In this document: in pieces, positions 39,736-50,246 of the stretch
How the letters are laid out: each line of letters opens with the position of its first letter
Position numbering within the stretch: the stretch's first letter is position 1
The notes under the pieces: model-generated
Told to the model about the DNA's origin: nothing
The model's database searches: none
What the model saw: the letters and a program-made list of their open reading frames with translations, nothing else
Translations under genes and position numbers: made by a program
Source: Streptomyces sp. Alt3
Lineage (GTDB): Bacteria; Actinomycetota; Actinomycetes; Streptomycetales; Streptomycetaceae
Assembly: GCF_030719215.1 (NCBI RefSeq)
Contig: NZ_CP120983.1
Span: 2,542,001 to 2,606,000 of the forward strand
Direction of reading: 5' to 3'
Length of the DNA stretch: 64,000 bases

Positions 39736-40332
39736 TCAGCGGTCGGTGGTGCGCATCTCGAACCAGGTGGTCTTGCCGCGGGGTAAGAGGTCCACACCCC
39801 ACCGGTCGGAGAGCTTGTCGACCAGGAAGAGACCTCGCCCGCTGACGTCCATCTCGCGGACGGGCATCAGGCACGGCAGCCCGCGCGAGGGATCGCGCAC
39901 CTCGATCCGGACCCAGCCACGGCGGCGCAGCATCCGCAGACCGAATATCCGCGCCCCGGTGTGCCGCACCGCGTTGCCGACGAGTTCGGAGACCAGGAGC
40001 ACTCCGTATTCGGCGGTCTGCGGGGGGAGCTGCCACTGTCGCAGCATCACGCACGAAGTGATGCGCCGCGCCGTCGCCGCGGACTCCGGACGGGAGGGCA
40101 GCCGGACTTCCCCCTCCGTCGGATTACCGAACAACTCCAGCGCCCTGTACGCCTGTTCGTCCTCGGCGACCGACGTCAAGCGTGCCGCTGCAGCGCTGCT
40201 GCGCGGTCGCGGCTGTTCCACACCCTCCAGGCCCGCCATGCCCCCCATCATGGCCGCACAGAACGCGCTCCGTGACCGTTCCGACAGAATCCCCTCCCCG
40301 GAACCAGTCATTCCGGGCGGGTTCTCTGGCAT
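39736..40332 (-). CDS. RsbW-like ATP-binding protein (HATPase_c_2)
   Basis: 198 residues from the ATG at 40332. The Bergerat fold shows N-box LLVSELVGNAVRHTG, G1 VRIEVRDPSRG and G2 GRGLFLVDKLSDRWGV. Anti-sigma-factor kinases of the RsbW/SpoIIAB type have this layout, and streptomycetes encode dozens. The first 30-60 residues look unrelated to the fold, and downstream ATGs (40311, 40251) or MAGLEGVEQ are possible starts; none has a clear ribosome binding site. The partner sigma or anti-anti-sigma factor is not in the window. Confidence 0.88.
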   Translation of the reverse strand: MPENPPGMTGSGEGILSERSRSAFCAAMMGGMAGLEGVEQPRPRSSAAAARLTSVAEDEQAYRALELFGNPTEGEVRLPSRPESAATARRITSCVMLRQWQLPPQTAEYGVLLVSELVGNAVRHTGARIFGLRMLRRRGWVRIEVRDPSRGLPCLMPVREMDVSGRGLFLVDKLSDRWGVDLLPRGKTTWFEMRTTDR

Positions 40333-40418
40333 ATGCCAGAGGCAGAATGGAGGCCCGTTCAGCCACGCTCACCTGCGACGACGGAGAACGGCCGGGTAAT
40401 TGCACAGCCGGGGCGGGC

Positions 40419-40449
40419 GCCGGGCCTTAAGGCTTTCTTAAGGTCCGGC
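40419..40449. terminator. Hairpin with a CCTTAAG core
   Basis: A 13-bp stem with one G-T pair (40419-40431, 40437-40449) and 5-base loop GCTTT lies between the enoyl-CoA hydratase stop and the RsbW-like start. On the minus strand it is placed to end hydratase transcription. Confidence 0.6.
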
Positions 40450-40502
40450 TGATCCGCCCGCACGGATGAACGCGCGTGCCTGTGTACGCAACTCACCCTC
40501 GG

Positions 40503-41270
40503 TCAGAGGAATTCGGCCTTGCCGGGGCCCTCCTCCACGAAGCTGCGCATGCCCCGCTCGCGGTCCTCGGTGGCGAACAGGCCCGCGAACCAGTTCCGCT
40601 CGATCGTGAGGCCGGTGTCGATGTCCGTCTCCAGCCCCGCGTCCACGGACTCCTTGGCCGCCCGCAGCGCCAGCGCGGGCCCCCGGGCCAGCCGGGCCGC
40701 CCAGGCGTGCGCCGCCTCGTACACCTCGGCGGCGGGCACCACGCGGTCCACGAGCCCCATCGCCAGGGCCTCCTCGGCCTTGACCTGACGGCCCGTGAAG
40801 ATCAGGTCCTTGGCCTTCGACGGACCGACCAGCCGGGCCAGCCGCTGGGTGCCGCCGGCGCCGGGGATCAGCCCCAGCAGGATCTCCGGCTGGCCGAGCT
40901 TCGCGTTGTCCGCGGCGATCCTGAAGTCGGCGCAGAGGGCCAGTTCGCAGCCACCGCCCAGGGCGTAGCCGGTGACGGCCGCGACCACGGGCTTGGGGAT
41001 GCGGGCCACCGCGGTGAAGGACTCCTGCAGCGCACGGGAACGCACGACCATGGCCGTGTGGTCCATCGCCTGCATCTCCTTGATGTCCGCGCCGGCGGCG
41101 AACACCTTCTCGCCGCCGTAGAGGATCACCGCCCGCACGTCGTCGCGCCGGCCCGCCTCCTCGGCGAGCTCACGCAGCCGGTCCTGGACGGCCACGTCCA
41201 GGGCGTTCATCGGAGGGCGGTCCAGCCGGATCGTGCCGACGTTGTCGCGTACTTCGAGGGTTACGGTCAT
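40503..41270 (-). CDS. Enoyl-CoA hydratase/isomerase family protein
   Basis: 255 residues, the standard crotonase length. AAGADIKEM and YALGGGCELALCADFRIA form the CoA-binding and oxyanion surfaces. The glutamate in GQPEILLGLIPGAGGTQRL sits at the catalytic Glu position. It would hydrate trans-2-enoyl-CoA in fatty acid oxidation. The glycine-rich loop and catalytic Glu look intact. It stands alone, without other beta-oxidation genes beside it. Confidence 0.93.
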   Translation of the reverse strand: MTVTLEVRDNVGTIRLDRPPMNALDVAVQDRLRELAEEAGRRDDVRAVILYGGEKVFAAGADIKEMQAMDHTAMVVRSRALQESFTAVARIPKPVVAAVTGYALGGGCELALCADFRIAADNAKLGQPEILLGLIPGAGGTQRLARLVGPSKAKDLIFTGRQVKAEEALAMGLVDRVVPAAEVYEAAHAWAARLARGPALALRAAKESVDAGLETDIDTGLTIERNWFAGLFATEDRERGMRSFVEEGPGKAEFL

Positions 41271-41299
41271 GGGGAGCAGGTTAACCGCCGCTAACGGGG

Positions 41300-41336
41300 G
41301 CGGGCCCGGTGCCGTTGGTCACAGCACCGGGCCCGC
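41300..41336 (-). terminator. Hairpin after L,D-transpeptidase 1
   Basis: Perfect 13-bp arms (41300-41312 and 41324-41336) with an 11-base loop lie 22 bp past the stop codon of the transpeptidase gene. Confidence 0.75.
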
Positions 41337-41358
41337 TCCGAACCTGCCGTGAGGGGAC

Positions 41359-42609
41359 CTACGCGGTCCACTCCGACCAGTCCATGTTCCAGCCGTTGAG
41401 GCCGTTGTCCGGCTGGATCACCTTGTCCTCGGAGTTCTTCACGACGACGACGTCGCCGATCAGCGAGTTGTCGAAGAGCCACGCGGCGGGCGTCTTTCCG
41501 TCCCAGCCGCCACGCACGTCCCGCAGGCCGACACAGCCGTGGCTGGTGTTGGTCGTGCCGAAGATGCCCGACCCGCCCCAGTAGTTGCCGTGGATGAAGG
41601 TGCCCGACGTGGAGAGGCGCATCGCGTGCGGCACGTCCTTGATGTCGTACTCACCGCCGAAGCCGACGGTGTCACCGTTCATCCGGGTCACCTTGAGCTT
41701 CTCGCTGATGACCATCTGGCCGTTGTACGTGGTCGTGGCCGGGGCACCCGCGGAGATCGGGATGTCCTTGATCTGCTTGCCGTCACGGACGACCTTCATC
41801 CGGTGGGAGCTCGCGTCGACGGTGGAGACCTGGCTGCGGCCGATGGTGAACTTCACGGTCTTGGCCTGCTTGCCGTAGACCCCCGGCCGTCCCTCGACAC
41901 CGTCGAGGTCGAGGCGCAGGGTCACCTTCGTGCCCGCGGCCCAGTAGTTCTCGGGCCGGAAGTCGAGGCGGTCGTTGCCGAACCAGTGGGGCTCGACCTG
42001 CACGGCGGGCTCCGCCGTCACACTGATCGCCTTCTCCACGGCACCGGGATCGGTGATGCCACGGGTGAAGTGGATCGACACCGGCATGCCCACGCCCACG
42101 GTCGAGCCGTCCTCGGGCGTGTACTGACCGATGAAGGTGTTCTCCGGGACCAGCGTCGTGAAGGTGGTGTCCTTCGCCGACTCGCGGCCCTTGCCGTCCT
42201 TCGCGACCGCGTGGACGGTGTACTTCGTCGCGGCGGCGAGATGCCGGTCCGGGACCCAGCTCAGGCCGTCCCCGGCTATCTTGCCGTCGACCTCCTTGCC
42301 CTTGGGGTCGGCGACCTTCACCGTGCTCAGCTTGCCCTGGGCCGCCGAGACCTTCAGCGCCCCGCTGGTGGCCACGTCGTCGGCCCCGTCCTTGGGCGCG
42401 ATCGTCACCACCGCCTGCGAGGCGCTGGTGTCGTCGACCTTCGCGCCCGCCTGCTTCCCGTCCTTGTCGGCGGCGGCTCCGCTGCCGCCGCACGCGGTCA
42501 CCAGCAACAGCAGCGCGCCCAGTACCAGTGCGAGGAGGCCGTGGGCTCCGCGCCCACGCCGTTCCCCGCCCGCGCCGGCCCATGCCCCCGATATCGGCTG
42601 CCCGTTCAA
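41359..42609 (-). CDS. L,D-transpeptidase lipoprotein 1 (Ig-like plus YkuD domains)
   Basis: 416 residues from a TTG at 42609, chosen because GAGGGGAG lies eight bases upstream; longer starts place that site inside the gene. The signal peptide ends in LLLLVTAC with lipid-modified C40. Two Ig-like domains (TIAPKDGADDVATSG and TFTTLVPENTFIGQYTPEDGSTVG) precede the YkuD catalytic domain with HGNYW and SHGCVGLRD, nucleophile C359. This matches Mycobacterium LdtMt2-type enzymes, which form 3-3 crosslinks in peptidoglycan and resist most penicillins. It heads toward a strong terminator; a close paralogue is next. Confidence 0.95.
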   Translation of the reverse strand: MNGQPISGAWAGAGGERRGRGAHGLLALVLGALLLLVTACGGSGAAADKDGKQAGAKVDDTSASQAVVTIAPKDGADDVATSGALKVSAAQGKLSTVKVADPKGKEVDGKIAGDGLSWVPDRHLAAATKYTVHAVAKDGKGRESAKDTTFTTLVPENTFIGQYTPEDGSTVGVGMPVSIHFTRGITDPGAVEKAISVTAEPAVQVEPHWFGNDRLDFRPENYWAAGTKVTLRLDLDGVEGRPGVYGKQAKTVKFTIGRSQVSTVDASSHRMKVVRDGKQIKDIPISAGAPATTTYNGQMVISEKLKVTRMNGDTVGFGGEYDIKDVPHAMRLSTSGTFIHGNYWGGSGIFGTTNTSHGCVGLRDVRGGWDGKTPAAWLFDNSLIGDVVVVKNSEDKVIQPDNGLNGWNMDWSEWTA

Positions 42610-42766
42610 AGTGGTCGTCTCCCCTCGCACGGCCTGGCCCCGCCATGGCCCGCACCCCCGCGCGCTGTACATGCACGCTCGGCGCAAGATAATCACACCG
42701 CGCGTGGGGAGAACTCCCCCGGACTGTCACCGTTCCGTCCCAACTCGTCCCGCGTGCCCGCCGAGT

Positions 42767-42793
42767 GGTCCCGGAGCACACGCCTCCGGGACC
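42767..42793 (-). terminator. Hairpin after L,D-transpeptidase 2
   Basis: Perfect 10-bp arms (42767-42776 and 42784-42793) with a 7-base loop lie 20 bp past the stop codon of the second transpeptidase gene. Confidence 0.7.
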
Positions 42794-42813
42794 TTCCCAG
42801 GTCGGGCGGGGGT

Positions 42814-44034
42814 TCAGCGCAGGGCGGAGCCTGCCTTCCACCGGGGCCAGGCGAGGTTCCATCCGCCGAGGCCGTTGTCGGGGGCGACGGTCCGGTCGGT
42901 GGAGTTGACCACCTCGACCACGTCACCCACGAGCGTCCGCTCGAAGAACCAGCCGGCCGGGGTGTCCGAGCTGCCGCCCTTCACGTCACGCAGCCCGATG
43001 CAGCCGTGGCTGGTGTTCTCCGAGCCGAAGATCTCCGGGTCCTCCCAGTAGTTGCCGTGCAGGAAGGTGCCGGACTTCGTCAGCCGGATGGCGTGGGGCA
43101 CGTCCTTGATGTCGTACTCACCGCCGAAACCGACCGTGTCACCGTTCATCCGGGTCACCTCGTGCAGCTCGGAGACCACCATCTTCCCGTTGTACGAGGT
43201 CGTCTTCGCGGCGCCCGCGGTGATCGGCACCGTACTGACGACCTCGCCGTCCCGGCGTACCTCCATGGTGTGCTCACGGGCGTCCACGACGGACGTCTGC
43301 GAACGGCCCACCGTGAAGGTCACCTTCTTCCGCTGGCTGCCGTACACCCCCGGCGCACCCTCCACGTCGCGCAGGCCGACATCGACCGTGACCCGGGTGC
43401 CGGGCTCCCAGTAGGAGGCGGGCCGGAAGTCCAGCCGGTCCTTGCCGAACCAGTGGCCGACCACCTCGACCCGGGGCTCCGTCGTGATCCTGATGGCCTT
43501 CTCCACCGCGGCGCGATGGGTGACGGGCCGGTTGAAGTCGAAGGAGACGATCATCCCGGTGCCGACGGTGGACCGGTTCTCCGGCTTGAAGTAGCCGATG
43601 AAGCGGTCCTCGGGGACCAGGGTGGTGAACGTGGTGCTGCGGGCGGAGCGGTGCCCGTCGCCGTCCACCGCGACGGCCTCCACGCTGTACTTCCCGGCCA
43701 GCCCGAGCCGGTATCCCTCCTCCCGCGGGGCCCACGAACGGCCGTCGTCGGCGATCCGGCCCGGCACCTCCTGGTGTTCCGCGTCCTCCGTCCGGGTCAC
43801 CTTCACCCGCTCCAGACGCCCGTCGGGGACGGTCACCCGGAGCCGGCTGTCCGCGCCGACGTTCTCGGCGCCGTCCTCGGGGACGATCCTGATCGCGTCC
43901 CCGGGCGAGCGGTCGTCCCCGAAGAACGGCGTCCCACCGGTGCAGCCCGTCAGTACGGCCAGCACGGTGAACAGTCCTGCCCATGTCAGCACGGCGGCCG
44001 AACCGGCGCGTGCTCTCTTCGCTACGTGGTTCAC
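42814..44034 (-). CDS. L,D-transpeptidase lipoprotein 2
   Basis: 406 residues from the GTG at 44034, with a G-run just upstream. The lipobox is LAVLTGC (C31). Layout and length match the neighbour: two Ig-like domains, then YkuD with HGNYW and SHGCIGLRD, nucleophile C345. The two catalytic domains are close (shared MNGDTVGFGGEYDIKDVPHA), while the Ig-like parts have diverged more. This pattern suggests tandem duplication followed by specialisation of the wall-binding part. It diverges from glgX. Confidence 0.95.
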   Translation of the reverse strand: MNHVAKRARAGSAAVLTWAGLFTVLAVLTGCTGGTPFFGDDRSPGDAIRIVPEDGAENVGADSRLRVTVPDGRLERVKVTRTEDAEHQEVPGRIADDGRSWAPREEGYRLGLAGKYSVEAVAVDGDGHRSARSTTFTTLVPEDRFIGYFKPENRSTVGTGMIVSFDFNRPVTHRAAVEKAIRITTEPRVEVVGHWFGKDRLDFRPASYWEPGTRVTVDVGLRDVEGAPGVYGSQRKKVTFTVGRSQTSVVDAREHTMEVRRDGEVVSTVPITAGAAKTTSYNGKMVVSELHEVTRMNGDTVGFGGEYDIKDVPHAIRLTKSGTFLHGNYWEDPEIFGSENTSHGCIGLRDVKGGSSDTPAGWFFERTLVGDVVEVVNSTDRTVAPDNGLGGWNLAWPRWKAGSALR

Positions 44035-44189
44035 GCTCCCCCCAACGACGCCGCTGCCCGGGGGAAACGTGAGTGCGGCGCCACCGGTGGGCAGAACAGA
44101 GTGGAGGACACCGCCAGGAAGGGCGCGGCCGGGACGCCGCGCACTCCTTCTGCGGGTGGCCGCTCCTACGAGCCGCAGGAGGCTGAGAG

Positions 44190-46424
<2,235 letters not shown>

Positions 46425-46434
46425 GGGGAACGGC

Positions 46435-47118
46435 TCAGCCGAGGATGCCGCGCTCGTAGGCGACGGCCACGGCTGCGGCGCGGTCCTTCGCGCCCAGTTT
46501 GGCGAAGACATGGGTGAGGTGGGTCTTCACGGTCGCCTCGCTGATGAACAGCTCGGCGGCGATCTCCCGGTTCGAGGTCCCGCGGGCGACGAGCCCGAGC
46601 ACCTCGCACTCGCGCGCGGACAGCGACTCGTGGCCGGGGGAGGCCGGGGTGCGCACCCGGGAGACGAGACGTGAGGCGACGGCGGGCGACAGCACGGTCC
46701 GTCCGTCGGCGGCGGCGCGCACGGCGGTGAAGAGTTCGTCGCGCGGCGCGTCCTTGAGCAGATAGCCGGTCGCGCCCGCCTCGATGGCGGGCAGGGTGTC
46801 GGAGTCGGTGTCGTACGTGGTGAGGACCAGCACCCTGGAACGGGCCCCGCGCCGGGTCAGTTCGGCGATGGCTGCCACACCCCCGCCGCCCGGCATCCGC
46901 AGATCCATCAGGACGACGTCGGGGTCCAGGCGGACCGTCGTCTCCACGCCGGCCACACCGTCCGCCGCCTCGCCGAGCACCTCGAAGCCTGGGGCGGAGG
47001 CGAACATGCCCCGCAGCCCGTCGCGTACGACGGGGTGGTCGTCGACGAGGACGAGGGTGATGACACGCGCGGTGTCCGGTGCATGGGTCATGTCGTGCCT
47101 CACGCTAGCGTCCGTCAT
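46435..47118 (-). CDS. NarL/LuxR-type response regulator
   Basis: 227 residues from the ATG at 47118, whose ATGA overlap with the kinase stop indicates coupled translation; ATG 47091 has a better GAGG site and is an alternative. The receiver has TLVLVDDHPVVRDGL and phospho-acceptor D72 (VLMDLRMP). The C-terminal HTH is LSARECEVLGLVARGTSNREIAAELFISEATVKTHL. It is the partner of the adjacent kinase and likely controls the ABC-2 transporter genes encoded beside them. Confidence 0.96.
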   Translation of the reverse strand: MTDASVRHDMTHAPDTARVITLVLVDDHPVVRDGLRGMFASAPGFEVLGEAADGVAGVETTVRLDPDVVLMDLRMPGGGGVAAIAELTRRGARSRVLVLTTYDTDSDTLPAIEAGATGYLLKDAPRDELFTAVRAAADGRTVLSPAVASRLVSRVRTPASPGHESLSARECEVLGLVARGTSNREIAAELFISEATVKTHLTHVFAKLGAKDRAAAVAVAYERGILG

Positions 47119-48368
47119 CCGAGGCGGACCAGGGGTACCCGGGCCGAGACCGCGGTACCCAGTCCCGGGGCCGTCTCCACCGTGACCGTACCGGCGATGC
47201 GTTCCGCCCTGGCCCGCATCCCTCCCAGCCCGAAGCCGCCCCTGCCGGTGTACGGCGGGACCCCTGCCGGGTCGAAGCCGCAGCCGTCGTCACGTACGTC
47301 CAGGGTGATCTCGTCGCCCATGTAGGAGAGCGTGACGCCCGCCCGGCTCGCGCCGGCGTGCCGGGCCGCGTTGGACAGGGACTCCTCGGCGATCCGGAGC
47401 AGGGTGGCCCCGACCTCGTCGTGCAGCGGCTCGACGGTTCCGGTGACGGTGAAGTCCGCGCGTACGCCGGTGCGTTCCGCCCAGCCGGTCACCGTCCTGG
47501 CGAGCGCGCCCGGCAGGTCGTCGTGCTCCAGCGCCGCGGGCACCAGGTTGCGCACCGACCGGCGTGCCTCTCCGAGACTGTGCCGGGCGAGCCCCGCCGC
47601 ACGGTCGAGGTGTTCACGGGCGACTGCCGGGTCGGCGGTGGAGGTGACGGCCTGGAGCTGGGCGATGACCCCGGTCAGGCCCTGGGCGATGGTGTCGTGG
47701 ATCTCGGCGGCCAGCCGGCGGCGCTCGTCGGCGATCCCGGCCTCCCGGGCCTGGAGCAGCAGCTGGGCGTGCAGGGTGGCGTTCTCGGCCAGGGCCTGTT
47801 CCAGACGGGTGTTGGCGAGCTCCAGCTCGGAGATGGTCGCGGTCTGTCTGCGCGTCCTCTCCTCCTCCCTGGCGCTGAGGTTGCCGAAGAGGAGGGTGAG
47901 GAAGGCGTGGAGGACGAACAGCGCGCCGAAGGCCGCCCAGTTGACGGGCGAGGCGGGCGGCATCCCGCTGCCGGACTGCGAGCCCGCCATGATGACGGCG
48001 GTGCACAGCAGGCCGGCGCGCACGAAGCGTTTCGGGAGCAGGTGCCCGACGTCGAAGTAGCCCACGACGGCGTAGATGGAGAAGAACGGGTTGAACCAGC
48101 ACAGGGCGAAGGCGATCAGGGTCCTCAGGACGTAGTAGGCCCCGGCGGCGGACGACTTCGCCGGGACCCCGGCCTCGGTCCGGCCCCACCACAGCTGGAG
48201 GGCCCAGGCCACCGTGACCAGGCCACCGGTCGCGTACATCTCCGCTCCGGACATCCCGATGAGGCCCGAGGACAGCGCCGCCATCAGGACGGCGATGCCG
48301 AGCAGCGTGTACGGGCCGTACCGGTAGAACTGTGCCCAGCGCTGCTCCACCGTCATACCGCTGCTCAT
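47115..48368 (-). CDS. Sensor histidine kinase (HisKA_3 type)
   Basis: 417 residues. Five to six membrane segments occupy the first 160 residues with no large sensory domain. A coiled region (ISELELANTRLEQALAENATLHAQLLLQA) leads to the HisKA_3 box with H224 in RRRLAAEIHDTIAQGL. The ATP-binding domain has NAARHAGAS, DDGCGF and GGFGLGGMRARAERI. Such intramembrane-sensing kinases often detect wall antibiotics or lipid state, which fits the exporter genes nearby. The ATG at 48368 has GGGAG seven bases upstream. Confidence 0.95.
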   Translation of the reverse strand: MSSGMTVEQRWAQFYRYGPYTLLGIAVLMAALSSGLIGMSGAEMYATGGLVTVAWALQLWWGRTEAGVPAKSSAAGAYYVLRTLIAFALCWFNPFFSIYAVVGYFDVGHLLPKRFVRAGLLCTAVIMAGSQSGSGMPPASPVNWAAFGALFVLHAFLTLLFGNLSAREEERTRRQTATISELELANTRLEQALAENATLHAQLLLQAREAGIADERRRLAAEIHDTIAQGLTGVIAQLQAVTSTADPAVAREHLDRAAGLARHSLGEARRSVRNLVPAALEHDDLPGALARTVTGWAERTGVRADFTVTGTVEPLHDEVGATLLRIAEESLSNAARHAGASRAGVTLSYMGDEITLDVRDDGCGFDPAGVPPYTGRGGFGLGGMRARAERIAGTVTVETAPGLGTAVSARVPLVRLG

Positions 48369-48421
48369 GCCGCCGCTCCCCCTCCCACCGTGCTCCGGCC
48401 TCCTCCCTCGTCGCGCCCGGG

Positions 48422-49189
48422 TCACTCCCAGCGGAAGAGCCTGGTCGACACCGCACCGAGCGCCGCGGTCCACACCAGCATGACCCCGAGGTGCGCCCAA
48501 CCGGGCCAGTTTCCCGAGGCGGCCTGGTCCAGGGCCTGGGAGGCCGCGCCGAAGGGGGTGAACTCGACGATCCGGCGGAGCAGGTCCGGCATGGTCTGGA
48601 CGGGCACCCAGACGCCGGCGGTGAACATCATCACGAGGTACGCCACCGACCCCACGGCGGTGGCGGCCTTGGACGTCCGGGACAGCGCGCAGATGGTCGC
48701 GCCGAGGGCGAGGACGCAGGCCACCGCGAGGAGGAGAGCCAGCAGGTAGCCGGCGGCCTGTCCCGGCAGCCGGACGCCGAAGGCGGCCCTGCCGACCGCG
48801 ACGACGAGTGCCGCGGACCCCAGCGCCGCCGCGCCGTGCAGCACGATCTGCGCGGCGAGCAGGGCCGACGGACGCACCGGCGTGGCCGACATCCTGCGCA
48901 GGATGCCGCGTTCGCGGTACCCGGTGAGGACGGGCGGCATGGCCTGGAGCCCGGCCATGATCATGGCCAGCAGGACGGCCACCGGCACGTACAGGTCGAT
49001 GACGCTGCGCCCGCCGAGTGCGTCGTCGGCCTCCCGGAAGGACGGGATCAGACCGAGGATCGTCATCAGGGCCGTGGGGAAGACGAGGATCCAGAACAGG
49101 CTGCCGGGTTCACGCAGGAAGAGCCGGGTCTCCGCCCTGAGGACGGCGGCGAGCGGGGCCGGACGCGCAGGCGGGGTGGTCGTGGTCAT
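48422..49189 (-). CDS. ABC-2 transporter permease
   Basis: 255 residues with six membrane segments. GYRERGILRRMSATPVRPSALLAAQ is the amphipathic loop seen in ABC-2 permeases of the DrrB type, and TAGVWVPVQTMPDLLRRIVEFTPFGAASQAL precedes the last helix. It overlaps the ATPase gene by 4 bp and should form the exporter with it. The histidine kinase gene follows after 53 bp, so the whole set probably forms one unit. Confidence 0.94.
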   Translation of the reverse strand: MTTTTPPARPAPLAAVLRAETRLFLREPGSLFWILVFPTALMTILGLIPSFREADDALGGRSVIDLYVPVAVLLAMIMAGLQAMPPVLTGYRERGILRRMSATPVRPSALLAAQIVLHGAAALGSAALVVAVGRAAFGVRLPGQAAGYLLALLLAVACVLALGATICALSRTSKAATAVGSVAYLVMMFTAGVWVPVQTMPDLLRRIVEFTPFGAASQALDQAASGNWPGWAHLGVMLVWTAALGAVSTRLFRWE

Positions 49190-50094
49190 GAGGCCTGCTC
49201 CGTGAGGTCGAGGAAGACGTCGTCGAGGCCGGCCTCGGTGACGCGCAGCTGCCGGGCGGTGATGTGGCGGCGGGCGAGGAGTGTGATCACGGCGTTGGCG
49301 GTCTCGTCGGTGCCCTGGACGACCACCCGGCCGCCGGGCCCGGTGACCTCGGCGGAGACGGCGCCGGGCAGGGCCCGGAGTTCGGCGTACGCGAGCGGCT
49401 CCGAGGGCGTGAAGGAGATGACCGTCGGGCCCGCGGCCGCACCGATCAGCCCGCCGGGGGTGTCGACGGCGACGATCCGGCCCTTGTCGATCACCGCGAT
49501 CCGGTCGCAGAGCCGCTGGGCCTCCTCCATGAAGTGGGTGACCAGCAGGACGGTCACCCCGCCGTCCCGGATCTCCTCGATGAGCTGCCAGGTGTCGCGG
49601 CGGGCCCGGGGGTCGAGACCGGTGGTGAGTTCGTCCAGCACGACCACCCTCGGATTGCCGATCAGCGCGAGCGCGATGAAGAGGCGCTGCTTCTGGCCGC
49701 CGGACAGCTGGGCGAAGCGGCGGTCGAGGTGACCGTCCAGTCCGAGCCGGCCGGCGAGCGCGTGCCGGTCGGCGGGGTGCCGGTAGAAGGCGCTGTAGAG
49801 CTCCAGCGCCTCGCGCACGGTCAGCTTGGGCTGGAGCTCGGTCTCCTGGAGCTGGGCACCGAGCAGGTGCGTGAACTCCTGGCGGTCGGCGACGGGGTCG
49901 AGTCCGGCGACCCGGACGGTGCCCGCGTCGGGGATCCGCAGCCCTTCGACGCATTCGACGGTGGTGGTCTTGCCGGCTCCGTTGGGGCCGAGGATCCCGA
50001 AGATCTCCCCCTCGTCGACGGTGAAGCTCACCCCGTCGACCACGGGGCGGCCGCCGTACGCCTTGCGCACCCCGCGTACTTCGATGATTGCCAT
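49186..50094 (-). CDS. ABC transporter ATP-binding protein (DrrA-like)
   Basis: 302 residues. GPNGAGKTTTVECVEGLR (Walker A), FAQLSGGQKQRLFIALAL (signature), VVVLDELTTGLDPRARR (Walker B) and the C-terminal domain typical of drug exporters are present. It would power the adjacent permease. The ATG at 50094 (MAIIEVRGVRKAYGG) was chosen over a longer frame that runs into the promoter region. It is the first gene of the exporter/two-component group. Confidence 0.94.
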   Translation of the reverse strand: MAIIEVRGVRKAYGGRPVVDGVSFTVDEGEIFGILGPNGAGKTTTVECVEGLRIPDAGTVRVAGLDPVADRQEFTHLLGAQLQETELQPKLTVREALELYSAFYRHPADRHALAGRLGLDGHLDRRFAQLSGGQKQRLFIALALIGNPRVVVLDELTTGLDPRARRDTWQLIEEIRDGGVTVLLVTHFMEEAQRLCDRIAVIDKGRIVAVDTPGGLIGAAAGPTVISFTPSEPLAYAELRALPGAVSAEVTGPGGRVVVQGTDETANAVITLLARRHITARQLRVTEAGLDDVFLDLTEQAS

Positions 50095-50246
50095 GCCCCG
50101 AGGATTCCGTCGCGGGGCGGGCGCCGGTATCCGCCGACCCGCTCGGACCGGCATCATCCGATCGGTTGACAGGGCTCTACGACCCGAGGTGGCCGACCGG
50201 AAAACCACATGAGAGATGTCAGTGGTGAACCATAGGCTCGGTCCTG

